From Cellulomonas sp. SG140 (GTDB lineage: Bacteria; Actinomycetota; Actinomycetes; Actinomycetales; Cellulomonadaceae), in assembly GCF_025770785.1 (NCBI RefSeq), contig NZ_JANZLA010000007.1, positions 62,001-126,000 of the forward strand: a stretch of DNA of 64,000 nt, in the 5' to 3' direction. Below the pieces are notes generated by a model, which saw only the letters and a program-made list of their open reading frames with translations, made no database searches and had not been told where the DNA came from. Below are positions 8,342-16,240 of the stretch, piece after piece. Position numbers and translations under genes: made by a program. Position 1 is the stretch's first letter. Each line of letters opens with the position of its first letter.

Positions 8342-9772
8342 TCAGTCGGTCAGGTGGTCCACCAGGTCCGCGGCGATGCCGGTGTACGCGGCCGGCGTCA
8401 TCGCCTGCAGGCGCGCGGCGACGTCGTCCGGCAGGCCGAGCGACCCGATGAACTCGCGCATGTCCGCCGCCGTCAGCCGGTGCCCGCGGGTCAGCTCCTT
8501 GAGCCGCTCGTACGGGTTCTCCATGCCGGTGACGCCGGCGACCGAGGCGGCCCGCATCGCGGACTGCACCGGCTCGGCGAGCACCTCCCAGTTCTCGTCG
8601 AGCTCCGCCGCCAGCAGTGCCGGGTCCACGGCCAGCCCGCCGAGGCCGCGGCGCACGTTGTCGATCGCCAGCAGGCTGTGCCCGAACGCCGGACCGATGT
8701 TCCGCTGGGTGGTCGAGTCGGTCAGGTCGCGCTGCAGGCGGCTGGTGACCAGCGTCGCGGCGAGCGTGTCGAGCAGGGCCGACGAGATCTCGAGGTTGGC
8801 CTCGGCGTTCTCGAAGCGGATCGGGTTGACCTTGTGCGGCATCGTCGAGCTTCCGGTCGCACCGGGGACGGGGATCTGGGTGAAGACGCCCCTGGAGATG
8901 TACGTCCAGACGTCCGTGGCCAGGTTGTGCAGCACGCGGTTGAACCGGGCGACGTCCCCGTACAGCTCCGACTGCCAGTCGTGCGACTCGATCTGCGTGG
9001 TCAGCGGGTTCCAGGTGAGCCCGAGGTGCTCGACGAACGTGCGGGAGACGAGCTGCCAGTCCGCGCCCGGCACCGCGGCGGTGTGCGCGCCGTACGTGCC
9101 GGTCGCGCCGTTGAGCTTGCCCAGGTACTCGTCGGACTCGATGCGGCGCAGCTGGCGGCGCAGGCGGTGCGCCAGCACGGCGAGCTCCTTGCCGAGCGTG
9201 GTCGGCGTGGCGGGCTGCCCGTGCGTGAGGGCGAGCATCGGCAGCGCGCGATGCTCGGCCGCGAGGGCGGCCACCTGGTCGACGAGCTCGACGGCCGCGG
9301 GGAACCACACCTGCTGCACGGCGCCGCGCACCATCAGCGCGTAGGACAGGTTGTTCACGTCCTCGCTGGTCAGGGCGAAGTGCACCAGCTCGCCGACCGA
9401 CGGGAGCACGGTGTCGGCGCCCAGCGCCTCGGGTGCTGCGGCCAGCCGCCGCTTGAGGAAGTACTCGACCGCCTTCACGTCGTGCACCGTGGTCCGCTCG
9501 ATCGCGGCCAGCTCGGCGATCTCGTCGGCGCCGAAGGTGTCCACCACCCCGCGCAGGTACTCCTCCTCCGCCGGGCTGAGCGAGGGCGCGCCGGGCACCA
9601 CAGCGTGCGCGCACAGGTGGATCACCCACTCGACCTCGACGGCGATGCGGGCGCGGTTCAGCGCGGCCTCGGAGAGGTGGTCCACCAGGTCGGCGACAGC
9701 CGGACGGTAGCGGCCGTCCAGCGGGCCGAGGGCGATGGCAGGGGTGATGTCGGCCAGGCGCACGCGGGGCAT
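8342..9772 (-). CDS. purB: Adenylosuccinate lyase
   Basis: 476 aa. It cleaves SAICAR to AICAR and adenylosuccinate to AMP in purine synthesis, as a homotetramer. The fumarase/aspartase-superfamily signature GSSTMPHKVNPIRFEN is present, together with ALTSEDVNNLSYAL and THGQPATPTTLGKE. At about 475 aa it belongs to the longer form that begins with LGPLDGRY, as in E. coli PurB. The ATG follows GACACT by 6 nt with no Shine-Dalgarno element, a leaderless arrangement. The gene stands alone, followed by a hairpin. Confidence 0.96.
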   Translation of the reverse strand: MPRVRLADITPAIALGPLDGRYRPAVADLVDHLSEAALNRARIAVEVEWVIHLCAHAVVPGAPSLSPAEEEYLRGVVDTFGADEIAELAAIERTTVHDVKAVEYFLKRRLAAAPEALGADTVLPSVGELVHFALTSEDVNNLSYALMVRGAVQQVWFPAAVELVDQVAALAAEHRALPMLALTHGQPATPTTLGKELAVLAHRLRRQLRRIESDEYLGKLNGATGTYGAHTAAVPGADWQLVSRTFVEHLGLTWNPLTTQIESHDWQSELYGDVARFNRVLHNLATDVWTYISRGVFTQIPVPGATGSSTMPHKVNPIRFENAEANLEISSALLDTLAATLVTSRLQRDLTDSTTQRNIGPAFGHSLLAIDNVRRGLGGLAVDPALLAAELDENWEVLAEPVQSAMRAASVAGVTGMENPYERLKELTRGHRLTAADMREFIGSLGLPDDVAARLQAMTPAAYTGIAADLVDHLTD

Positions 9773-9957
9773 GGCAGCAGTGTCCCAGAGCGGTGGACGG
9801 CGGCGGCGGGCGGTGCGGACGACGAGACGGTGCGGGCCGCCGGGCCGGGGTCGTCGCAGGCGTGTCGCGCACCCACAGCCCGGACGGCGCGCTCCTCGTC
9901 CGTGCGCTCGATCCTCCGGCGTCCGCCGCGCCCGGAGGCGTCCCTAGCGTCCCGGCC

Positions 9958-11658
9958 GTGGACATCCGAGGGGCGCAGGTGGTGCTGACGGCGGCGCAGC
10001 AGGAGGTGGGGTCGGTGCGGGCCGACGTGGCCACCTGCCAGGGGCTGCCCTGGAGATCGCCGGCGGCGGTCGCGTACGAGGACCAGATGGTGGCGGCCGC
10101 CGGGGACCTGGGCCTGTGCGCCCGGGGACTGATGACGTCGGGAGGCCTCGTCGCGGCGGGCATCAACGGTGGACCCACCTGGTGCACCTCGGACCACGGA
10201 CCGGTGCCGCCGGTGGCGGGCTGGTCGACACCCGTCCCGCGCTCGAGCGTGGGCGGCACCTCGGTCCGGGTGGGTGCGGACGGGGTGACCAGCGTCGACC
10301 CGGAGGCGCTCCAGGTCGCCGCCGCCAAGCTCACCTCGTGCGCCGACCGCCTCGACCACGTCCACGCGTCGCTGTCCACGCTGACGGTCGCGCTGCCGAC
10401 GCCGGTGCTGATCGACAACCACCAGCGAGCCTCGATCTGCCTCCTGCTCGGCGCCCGCTGGTCGCCGTACCACCTGGCGGAGAACCTGCGGGAGCTGGCG
10501 AAGCGGCTGCACGCCGCGGCGGAGGTGCACGCGGCCGGCGAGAGCACCGTGTCGGGGGTCGTGCGCGGGGCTGGCGCCGTCTGGGGCGGGATCGTCGGGC
10601 TCCTGCCGGCGCCGGTGCTGGCCGTCGAGGGCGTGCTGGCAGCGGGTGCCGCCGGGCTCACCGGACTCGCCCTGTTCGGCGAGACGTCGCGCGTCGTGGG
10701 GCCGGAGAAGGCGGCGCAGCTGGCGGAGACGGCCGGGGCGGCCGCGGCCAAGGCGGCTGTGCGCTCGGGGGTGGTCGAGGTGGCGACGACGGCCGTCTCG
10801 GCGGTTGCACGGGGGCAGGCCGGCGGCCTCCCCACGCTGCACCCGGTGCCGGGCGGCGCTGCGGTGCTGGCCGGGCTGATGACGGGGCCGGCGGGCACGG
10901 CCGTCGTGACGCCGGTGGCGGCACCGGTGCCGCAGCCGGCACCACACGGCCTGGCCGATGTGATGCGGCTGGTCGCCACCAGCTACGGCGGCTCGGCGGC
11001 ACCGGGCACCGAACCCGGCACGGTGACCATCCAGCGCCTGGACCGGCCCGACGGGACGCGCTCGTGGGTGGTGGCTGTGCCCGGCACCCAGACCATGGCG
11101 ATGTCCGGGACGGTTCCTACGGACATGGGCACCAACCTGCGCCTCGAGGCGGGGCTCGCCGACACGATGACGGCCGGCGTCCTGGCCGCGATGCGGCAGG
11201 CCGGCATCCCTGCCGGCCAGCCTGTGACGCTGGTCGGTCACAGCCAGGGCGGCATGGTGGCGATGAACGTCGCGGCGAGAGCCGGCAAGGAGTTCACCGT
11301 CGGCGCGGTGGTGACCGCCGGCTCACCGGACGTCCCGGCGCAGCTGCCGTCCAACGTCCCGGTGATCCGCATGGAGCACGTGGAGGACGGCACCGCGCGG
11401 CTCGATGGGGCACCGACCCGGGTGGCGCCCCAGGTCACGGCGATCACCAGGGAGCTGGCGGAGGACGGCCAGGGCACGCCCAGCTGGGGCACCGCGCACG
11501 GGATCAAGAACTACATCGAGACGGGGCGCCGGGTGGACGAGGCGGTCGCGCAGGCGCCGGGCTCGATCCCGGGGGTCGGCGCGCTCGACGGCGTGCTCGG
11601 TGGTCCGGGGACCGTCGCGACGACGTCGCAGTACGTGGTCCGGCGGGAGGTGGGCTGA
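9958..11658 (+). CDS. Large alpha/beta hydrolase with WXG-like N-terminal helical region
   Basis: 566 aa. The C-terminal third is an alpha/beta hydrolase: VVAVPGTQTMAMSG resembles an oxyanion-hole strand, and the nucleophile elbow is GHSQGGM (VTLVGHSQGGMVAMNVA), followed by VVTAGSPD, as in lipase class 3-like proteins. The N-terminus (VVLTAAQQEVGSVRADV..LPWRSPAAVAYEDQM) resembles the helical hairpin of WXG100/ESX substrates, with W-x-S in place of WxG; a second helical stretch follows at about residues 115-145, then a Gly/Ala-rich hydrophobic region. There is no signal peptide. The GTG at 9958 follows TAGCGT by 7 nt (leaderless). The hydrolase fold is clear; export through a type VII system is inference. 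Confidence 0.8.
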   Translation: MDIRGAQVVLTAAQQEVGSVRADVATCQGLPWRSPAAVAYEDQMVAAAGDLGLCARGLMTSGGLVAAGINGGPTWCTSDHGPVPPVAGWSTPVPRSSVGGTSVRVGADGVTSVDPEALQVAAAKLTSCADRLDHVHASLSTLTVALPTPVLIDNHQRASICLLLGARWSPYHLAENLRELAKRLHAAAEVHAAGESTVSGVVRGAGAVWGGIVGLLPAPVLAVEGVLAAGAAGLTGLALFGETSRVVGPEKAAQLAETAGAAAAKAAVRSGVVEVATTAVSAVARGQAGGLPTLHPVPGGAAVLAGLMTGPAGTAVVTPVAAPVPQPAPHGLADVMRLVATSYGGSAAPGTEPGTVTIQRLDRPDGTRSWVVAVPGTQTMAMSGTVPTDMGTNLRLEAGLADTMTAGVLAAMRQAGIPAGQPVTLVGHSQGGMVAMNVAARAGKEFTVGAVVTAGSPDVPAQLPSNVPVIRMEHVEDGTARLDGAPTRVAPQVTAITRELAEDGQGTPSWGTAHGIKNYIETGRRVDEAVAQAPGSIPGVGALDGVLGGPGTVATTSQYVVRREVG

Positions 11659-11682
11659 CGGGTCAGTGGGCTGACGGGTCAG
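11651..11682. repeat. Exact 16-bp tandem duplication over two convergent stop codons
   Basis: The sequence TGGGCTGACGGGTCAG occurs at 11651-11666 and again at 11667-11682. Each copy carries a TGA on the plus strand and a TGA complement (TCA) on the minus strand. The hydrolase uses the first TGA and the holin-like gene ends in the second copy. It looks like a recent slippage duplication. Confidence 0.85.
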
Positions 11683-12068
11683 TGGACGCGGCGGCGGCCG
11701 ACCACCAGGGACAGCACCCAGCTGACGATGCTGATGATCAGCGCGCCGACCACGGCCGTCCCGAAGTTGTCGACCTGCAGGCCCCAGGCGGCGTGGCTGG
11801 TGATCCAGGCGGTGAGCATGAGCATCAGCGCGTTGACGACGAGCGTGAACAGCCCGAGCGTCAGCACGTACAGCGGCAGGGACAGCATGGCGACGATCGG
11901 CTTGACGATCGCGTTGACCAGGCCGAAGACGAACGCGACCAGCAGCAGCACACCGACGGTGCTGCCGGTGAAGCCGCCGCCGGCCACCTTGACGTGCATA
12001 CCGCTGAGCAGCTGCGTGGCCAGCCAGATCGCCACGCCGTTGATGAGGACCCGCAGCACGAAGCGCAC
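11679..12068 (-). CDS. Phage holin family (superfamily IV-like) membrane protein
   Basis: 129 aa, about four membrane segments: LLINGVAIWLATQLL-type helix at the N-terminus, GVLLLVAFVFGLVNAIVKPI, LPLYVLTLGLFTLVVNALMLML and GALIISIVSWVLSLVV. This layout, with VNAIVKP and a GL-F-VVNA motif, is that of the widespread phage holin 4-2 family; in chromosomal actinobacterial loci it is usually not prophage-linked and has no proven role. The start is GTG (VRFVLRVLINGVA) 6 nt after CAGGAT, leaderless. No other phage gene is nearby. It converges on the hydrolase gene with a 20-bp gap. Confidence 0.85.
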   Translation of the reverse strand: MRFVLRVLINGVAIWLATQLLSGMHVKVAGGGFTGSTVGVLLLVAFVFGLVNAIVKPIVAMLSLPLYVLTLGLFTLVVNALMLMLTAWITSHAAWGLQVDNFGTAVVGALIISIVSWVLSLVVGRRRVH

Positions 12069-12120
12069 GGTTCGATCCTGCCAGCCGCACCGGTCTGCCG
12101 ACCAGGCTTGACGTGCATCG

Positions 12121-12240
12121 GTGCTGGTCGACGGCCGGCTCGATGGCCTGGTCGGTGGTCTGGTCAATGGCCTGGTCGGTGGGCTGACCGGTGGGCTGAC
12201 CGGTGGCCTGACCGGTGGCCTGACCGGTGGCCCGGTCGGT
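12121..12240. repeat. 12-bp minisatellite, ten units
   Basis: Ten consecutive 12-bp units; the last eight (12145-12240) are variants of GGCCTGACCGGT / GGCCTGGTCGGT, and the first two are more diverged. The four central copies form two identical pairs (12181-12204 and 12205-12228). Many units hold the self-complementary ACCGGT. It fills the gap between the VOC gene stop (12246) and the holin start (12068), both on the minus strand. The period is a multiple of three, but no start codon or homology supports coding. Confidence 0.9.
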
Positions 12241-12245
12241 CGGGG

Positions 12246-12686
12246 TCAGCGGCCGAGCCTGGCCTTCGCCTCGGGGCTCACCGGCGTGAAGCAGTTGACG
12301 AGCGTGCCGTCGGGGTCCCGCAGCAGCAGCGAGCGGTTGCCCCACGGCATCGTGGTCGGCTCGTTGACGAAGGTGCCACCGACGCCGGCCAGGCCGTCGT
12401 GCAGCCGGGCGTAGACCGCGTCCACGTCGTCCACCAGGAACTCGACGATCGCCGTCCGGTTGTCGGCGGCGTGGACGGAACCGGGGGCGAACGCGGCGAC
12501 GGTGCGCGTGCTGCCGATGGCCAGCGTGCCGGCGGGCGTGGCCAGCTCGGCGAAGTCGGGGGTCGCCCAGCGGACGGGGGTGTCGGTGACGAGCTCGTAG
12601 AACGCGGCCAGGCGGGCGACGTCGTCGGTGATCACCCGGACGGAGACGAGGGAGGCGGGACGCGGAGCGGGTTCGTTCGAGGTCAT
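12246..12686 (-). CDS. VOC (glyoxalase/bleomycin resistance) family protein
   Basis: 146 aa, one two-repeat VOC module: ASLVSVRVITDDVARLAAFYELVTDTPVRWAT at the N-terminus, and VDDVDAVYARLHDGLAG then RSLLLRDPDGTLVNCFTP at the C-terminus. VOC proteins bind a metal and carry out isomerisation, dioxygenation or drug sequestration; the substrate cannot be told here. The ATG at 12686 lies 8 nt after TACCGT. It is divergent from the WYL regulator at 12748, which probably controls it, since such regulator/VOC pairs are common. Confidence 0.88.
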   Translation of the reverse strand: MTSNEPAPRPASLVSVRVITDDVARLAAFYELVTDTPVRWATPDFAELATPAGTLAIGSTRTVAAFAPGSVHAADNRTAIVEFLVDDVDAVYARLHDGLAGVGGTFVNEPTTMPWGNRSLLLRDPDGTLVNCFTPVSPEAKARLGR

Positions 12687-12705
12687 GGCAGGTGACGGTA
12701 GGACG

Positions 12706-12741
12706 TATACCGGACAGGATCCGCCCGCTATCGGCCAGGAT
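12706..12741. promoter_or_regulatory. Imperfect direct repeats between VOC gene and WYL regulator
   Basis: TATACCGGACAGGAT (12706-12720) and TATCGGCCAGGAT (12729-12741) are imperfect direct repeats, about two helical turns apart, in the 61-bp divergent gap. The second ends in the CAGGAT hexamer that serves as the putative -10 of the WYL gene. They are candidate operator half-sites; binding is inference. Confidence 0.4.
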
Positions 12742-12747
12742 GTCGGG

Positions 12748-13827
12748 ATGACCCGTCCGACCGCCCGCGTACTGGCCCTGCTCGAGATCCTGCAGGCCGG
12801 TGGCACGCGCACGGCCGCCGACCTGGCTCAGCGTCTCGGGGTCGACGAGCGCACCGTCCGTCGGTACGTCGAGCACCTGGTGGACCTCGGCGTCCCGGTC
12901 GAGTCGGTGCGCGGCCGCTACGGCGGCATCCACCTGGTGCCCGGCTACCGGATGCCCCCGCTGATGCTGACGGAGGACGAGGCGCTCGCGGTGGTGCTCG
13001 GCCTCGTCGGCTCGCGTCGCGACGGGTCCACGTCCAGGTCCGCTGGGACCGGCGGCCTGCCCGGAGCCAGCACGGTCGCGCTGGAGAGCGCCACCGCCAA
13101 GGTGCTGCGCGTGCTGCCCAAGACGCTCGCGCGCCGGCTGGACGCCCTGCTGACCGGCGTGCAGCTCACGGCGCCGACGGGCGAGCCGACGGCGGTGCAG
13201 GCGGACCACCTGCTGGTGGTGGCGGAGGCGGCACGGGACCGTCGGCCGGTCGCCCTCGAGTACACCGACTCGCAGGGTCGTCGCAGCAGCCGCACCGTCC
13301 ACCCGTACGGCGTCGTCGCCCACTCCGGCCGGTGGTACGTGACGGCCGCCGACCCGGCGGCGCCGGGCGTGCGGACGTTCCGGGTGGACCGCATCGCGGC
13401 CCTCACCACGCTCCCGGGGTCGTTCGAGGTGCCGGAGGGGTTCGACCCGGTCGGTGCGCTGCTGCAGGCGGTCGCCGGGGCGCCACGTCGGCACGCGGTC
13501 CGGCTGCGCGTCCAGGCGCCGGCCGACGCGGTGCGCGGCATGTTCCCGGCGGGCATCGCCACGCCGGACGGCACGGACGACGAGGGCTGGACGCGCGTGG
13601 TGATCCAGGTGGAGCGGCTCGACTGGGTGCCGACGGTCCTCGCGGCAGTCCCGGTGCCGTTCGTCGTCGACGGCCCGGAAGAGCTCTGGTCGCTGCTGCA
13701 GGCCCTGGCCGCTCGGTTGACCGCCGCCGCCCCGGCCACGGTCCAGGCCGCGTCCCCCTCCGCGCACCCCTCCTCGTCCCCCTCCGCGCCCCCTGCCGCC
13801 GAGGCGGCCCCGGCCGCGGACGTCTGA
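12748..13827 (+). CDS. Transcriptional regulator with N-terminal HTH and WYL domain
   Basis: 359 aa. The N-terminal winged helix reads LALLEILQAGGTRTAADLAQRLGVDERTVRRYVEHL, followed by RGRYGGIHLVPGYRMPPLMLTEDEA. The WYL domain is marked by RPVALEYTDSQGRRSSRTVHPYG and HSGRWYVTA, with FRVDRI after it, then the WCX extension. WYL domains bind nucleic acid or small ligands and give YafY/DeoR-like regulators. The last 35 residues are a low-complexity Pro/Ser/Ala tail. The ATG at 12748 follows CAGGAT by 6 nt. Likely target: the divergent VOC gene and itself. Confidence 0.92.
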   Translation: MTRPTARVLALLEILQAGGTRTAADLAQRLGVDERTVRRYVEHLVDLGVPVESVRGRYGGIHLVPGYRMPPLMLTEDEALAVVLGLVGSRRDGSTSRSAGTGGLPGASTVALESATAKVLRVLPKTLARRLDALLTGVQLTAPTGEPTAVQADHLLVVAEAARDRRPVALEYTDSQGRRSSRTVHPYGVVAHSGRWYVTAADPAAPGVRTFRVDRIAALTTLPGSFEVPEGFDPVGALLQAVAGAPRRHAVRLRVQAPADAVRGMFPAGIATPDGTDDEGWTRVVIQVERLDWVPTVLAAVPVPFVVDGPEELWSLLQALAARLTAAAPATVQAASPSAHPSSSPSAPPAAEAAPAADV

Positions 13828-13851
13828 CGCGGCGGTGGCATGCTGTCCGGC

Positions 13852-14919
13852 GTGACCCGCGTGCCCCTCCGCCGTGCCCTCGCTGACCTCCCGCCGTACG
13901 TGCCGGGCGCCCGCGCCGGCGGCGGGGCGATGGCCTACAAGCTCTCGTCCAACGAGAACCCGTACCCGCCGCTGCCCTCCGTGATGGCCGCGATCGCCGA
14001 CGGCGCGGTGGACGTGAACCGGTACCCGGACATGTACGCCACCGAGCTGACGGAGGCGATCGCGCGGCACCTCGACGTGCCGGTCGAGTCGGTGGTGACC
14101 GGCGGTGGGTCGGTGGCGCTGCTGGGCCACGTGCTGGCCGCCGTGTGCGAGGCCGGTGACGAGGTGGTGCTGCCGTGGCGCTCGTTCGAGGCGTACCCGA
14201 TCTACGTCACGCTGGCCGGTGCCGTCGGCGTGCCGGTGCCGGTGGGCACCGACGGTCGGCTGGACCTGGTCGCGATGGCGGCCGCCGTCACGCCGCGGAC
14301 GCGCGTGATGCTGGTCTGCACACCGAACAACCCGACCGGCCCGGCGGTGCGCGCGGACGAGCTGGCGGCGCTGCTCGACGCCGTGCCGAAGGACGTGCTG
14401 GTGCTGCTGGACGAGGCGTACGTCGAGTTCGTCCGCGACCCGGAGGCGGCCGACGGGCTCGCGGTCTTCGCCGAGCACCCCAACGTGGTGCTGCTGCGCA
14501 CCTTCTCCAAGGCGTACGGGCTGGCCGGTCTGCGCGTGGGCTACGCCGTCGCCCGGCCGCGCCTGGCCGCCGCGATCCGAGCCGCCTCGACGCCGTTCGG
14601 GGTGTCGCACATCGGCCAGCTCGCGGCGTTGGCGTCCCTGGCGGCGCAGCAGGAGATGCGGACGCGGGTGGACGCGATCGTCGCGGAGCGTGCGCGCATG
14701 CTGACCGGCCTGCGTGCGCAGGGCTGGCACGTGCCGGACAGCCAGGCGAACTTCGTCTGGCTGGCGCTCGGGGAGCACGCGAAGTCGTTCGCCGACCGGT
14801 CGGCGCGCGCCGGGGTGCTGGTGCGGCCGTTCGCCGGGGACGGCGTGCGGATCAGCGTCGGCGAGACCGAGGCGACCGACCTGCTGCTCGAGGTGACCGC
14901 GGAGGTCGTCCGGCGCTGA
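13852..14919 (+). CDS. HisC/Pat-type PLP aminotransferase
   Basis: 355 aa class I/II aminotransferase: LSSNENPYPPLP near the N-terminus, MLVCTPNNPTGP, LDEAYVEF and the PLP lysine in RTFSKAYGLAGLRVGY. This is the histidinol-phosphate aminotransferase family; the short stand-alone actinobacterial members outside his operons are often aromatic amino acid (phenylalanine) aminotransferases. The neighbouring 2-oxoacid dehydrogenase would fit transamination followed by oxidative decarboxylation, but that link is inference. The GTG at 13852 follows CATGCT by 7 nt; an ATG at 13840 in frame is possible. Confidence 0.88.
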   Translation: MTRVPLRRALADLPPYVPGARAGGGAMAYKLSSNENPYPPLPSVMAAIADGAVDVNRYPDMYATELTEAIARHLDVPVESVVTGGGSVALLGHVLAAVCEAGDEVVLPWRSFEAYPIYVTLAGAVGVPVPVGTDGRLDLVAMAAAVTPRTRVMLVCTPNNPTGPAVRADELAALLDAVPKDVLVLLDEAYVEFVRDPEAADGLAVFAEHPNVVLLRTFSKAYGLAGLRVGYAVARPRLAAAIRAASTPFGVSHIGQLAALASLAAQQEMRTRVDAIVAERARMLTGLRAQGWHVPDSQANFVWLALGEHAKSFADRSARAGVLVRPFAGDGVRISVGETEATDLLLEVTAEVVRR

Positions 14920-14966
14920 GCGCGTCCCACTGGCCGTGCGTCACGGGGCGCGGCACGCTGTGGGGA

Positions 14967-14998
14967 GCCGACAAACCGGCTCGGTGAGGCTTGTCGGC
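14967..14998 (+). terminator. Hairpin after the aminotransferase gene
   Basis: Arms GCCGACAA (14967-14974) and TTGTCGGC (14991-14998) with a 16-nt loop, 48 bp downstream of the stop codon and upstream of the dehydrogenase promoter region. Confidence 0.5.
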
Positions 14999-15011
14999 AC
15001 CCCGGTCGGGA

Positions 15012-15046
15012 AACCTACGGTTCCGTAGCCTACGCTGACGTAGGTT
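15012..15046. promoter_or_regulatory. Multi-palindromic operator and promoter upstream of the 2-oxoacid dehydrogenase operon
   Basis: Four alternating half-sites lie in 35 bp: CTACGG (15015-15020), CCGTAG (15023-15028), CCTACG (15029-15034) and CGTAGG (15039-15044). The whole is also framed by AACCTACG (15012-15019) and CGTAGGTT (15039-15046). The last arm contains TAGGTT, a plausible -10, 43 bp before the GTG at 15089. This looks like a site for a dimeric, probably TetR-like regulator placed to occlude the promoter. The repeats are seen; the regulator is unknown. Confidence 0.6.
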
Positions 15047-15088
15047 CGGCGCCGGGAGCGGGCGCACCGCCGCACACGAGGAGCACGC

Positions 15089-16240
15089 GTGACCACCCTT
15101 CCCACGCACCTTCCCCCGCAGCAGGGCCCCCTCACGGAGGACGGCCTGGTCCAGCTGCTCACCCCCGCCGGCCAGCGCGTCGACCACTCCGACCCGTACG
15201 CGGACGCCCTGGACGCCGACCGGCTCCGGGCGATGTACCGCGACATGGTGCTGGCCCGCCGGTTCGACACCGAGGCGACCAGCCTGCAGCGGCAGGGCGA
15301 GCTGGCGCTGTGGGCGCAGGCGCTGGGCCAGGAGGCCGCGCAGATCGGCTCCGCGCACGCCGTCCGTGACCAGGACCAGGTGTTCCCGTCGTACCGGGAG
15401 CACGGTGTGGGCATGGCCCGCGGGGTGGACCCGGTGGACATCCTGCGGCTGTTCCGGGGGGTCGACCACGGCGGCTGGGACTCCGAGGCGGTCAGCTTCC
15501 ACCTGTACACGCTGGTGGTGGGCGCCCATCCGCTGCACGCCGTCGGCTACGGCATGGGCCTGCAGCGCGACGGGCTGGTCGGCACCGGCGACGCCGCCCG
15601 CGACGCCGCGGTGATCACGTACTTCGGTGACGGGTCGACGTCGCAGGGCGACGTGAACGAGGCTCTCGTCTTCGCGGCCGTGAACCAGGCGCCCGTGGTG
15701 CTGTTCTGCCAGAACAACCAGTGGGCGATCAGCGAGCCGACCACCCGGCAGGCGCTGGTGCCGATCGCCGACCGCGCCCCCGGCTTCGGCATCCCGAGCG
15801 TCCGGGTGGACGGCAACGACGTCATCGCCACCTACGCGGTCACGGCCGCGGCGCTGGACCGGGCCCGCAACGGCGGCGGTCCCACCTTCATCGAGGCGTT
15901 CACCTACCGGATGGGCGCCCACACCACCTCCGACGACCCGACGCGCTACCGCACGCACGAGCAGGAGGAGCACTGGCGGCGTCGTGACCCGATCGACCGC
16001 CTCAAGGCCTACCTCGAGGCGGCCGGCGAGCTGCCCGAGGTGTTCCAGGCCGAGCTGGCCGGCGAGGCGGACGCCCTCGGCGAGCGCGTCCGCACGCAGG
16101 TGCGCGCGATGCCGAAACCGCCGGCGGACAGCATGTTCGAGCACGTGTACGCCACCCCGCACGCGGTGGTGGACGGCGAGCGCGCGGCGTTCGCCCGGTA
16201 CGAGGCGTCGTTCCTGGACACCGAGGAGGCCCACCGATGA
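15089..16240 (+). CDS. pdhA: 2-oxoacid dehydrogenase E1 component, alpha subunit
   Basis: 383 aa thiamine diphosphate enzyme subunit. The TPP motif is GDGSTSQGDVNEAL ... CQNNQWAIS, and YREHGVGMARG and GAHTTSDDPTRYR are typical of E1 alpha. With the beta subunit it decarboxylates a 2-oxoacid and reductively acylates lipoyl-E2. The family includes pyruvate and branched-chain 2-oxoacid dehydrogenases, which cannot be separated with confidence by eye; the heterodimeric E1 and the single lipoyl domain on E2 also fit the branched-chain enzyme (bkdA). The GTG start has a GAGGAG Shine-Dalgarno element 6 nt upstream. Confidence 0.93.
   Translation: MTTLPTHLPPQQGPLTEDGLVQLLTPAGQRVDHSDPYADALDADRLRAMYRDMVLARRFDTEATSLQRQGELALWAQALGQEAAQIGSAHAVRDQDQVFPSYREHGVGMARGVDPVDILRLFRGVDHGGWDSEAVSFHLYTLVVGAHPLHAVGYGMGLQRDGLVGTGDAARDAAVITYFGDGSTSQGDVNEALVFAAVNQAPVVLFCQNNQWAISEPTTRQALVPIADRAPGFGIPSVRVDGNDVIATYAVTAAALDRARNGGGPTFIEAFTYRMGAHTTSDDPTRYRTHEQEEHWRRRDPIDRLKAYLEAAGELPEVFQAELAGEADALGERVRTQVRAMPKPPADSMFEHVYATPHAVVDGERAAFARYEASFLDTEEAHR

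Noticed and set aside
11679..12068. Holin-like gene as a sign of prophage
   Set aside because: No other phage gene, integrase or att site is nearby, and this family is common on actinobacterial chromosomes.
12121..12414. Plus-strand frame giving GGLTGG repeats over the 12-bp array
   Set aside because: No start signal, no homology, and it runs antisense into the VOC gene; a by-product of the repeat.
11323..14778. Minus-strand open frame of about 1150 codons across five real genes
   Set aside because: It is antisense or out of frame to the hydrolase, holin, VOC, WYL and aminotransferase genes, all with clear motifs in other frames.
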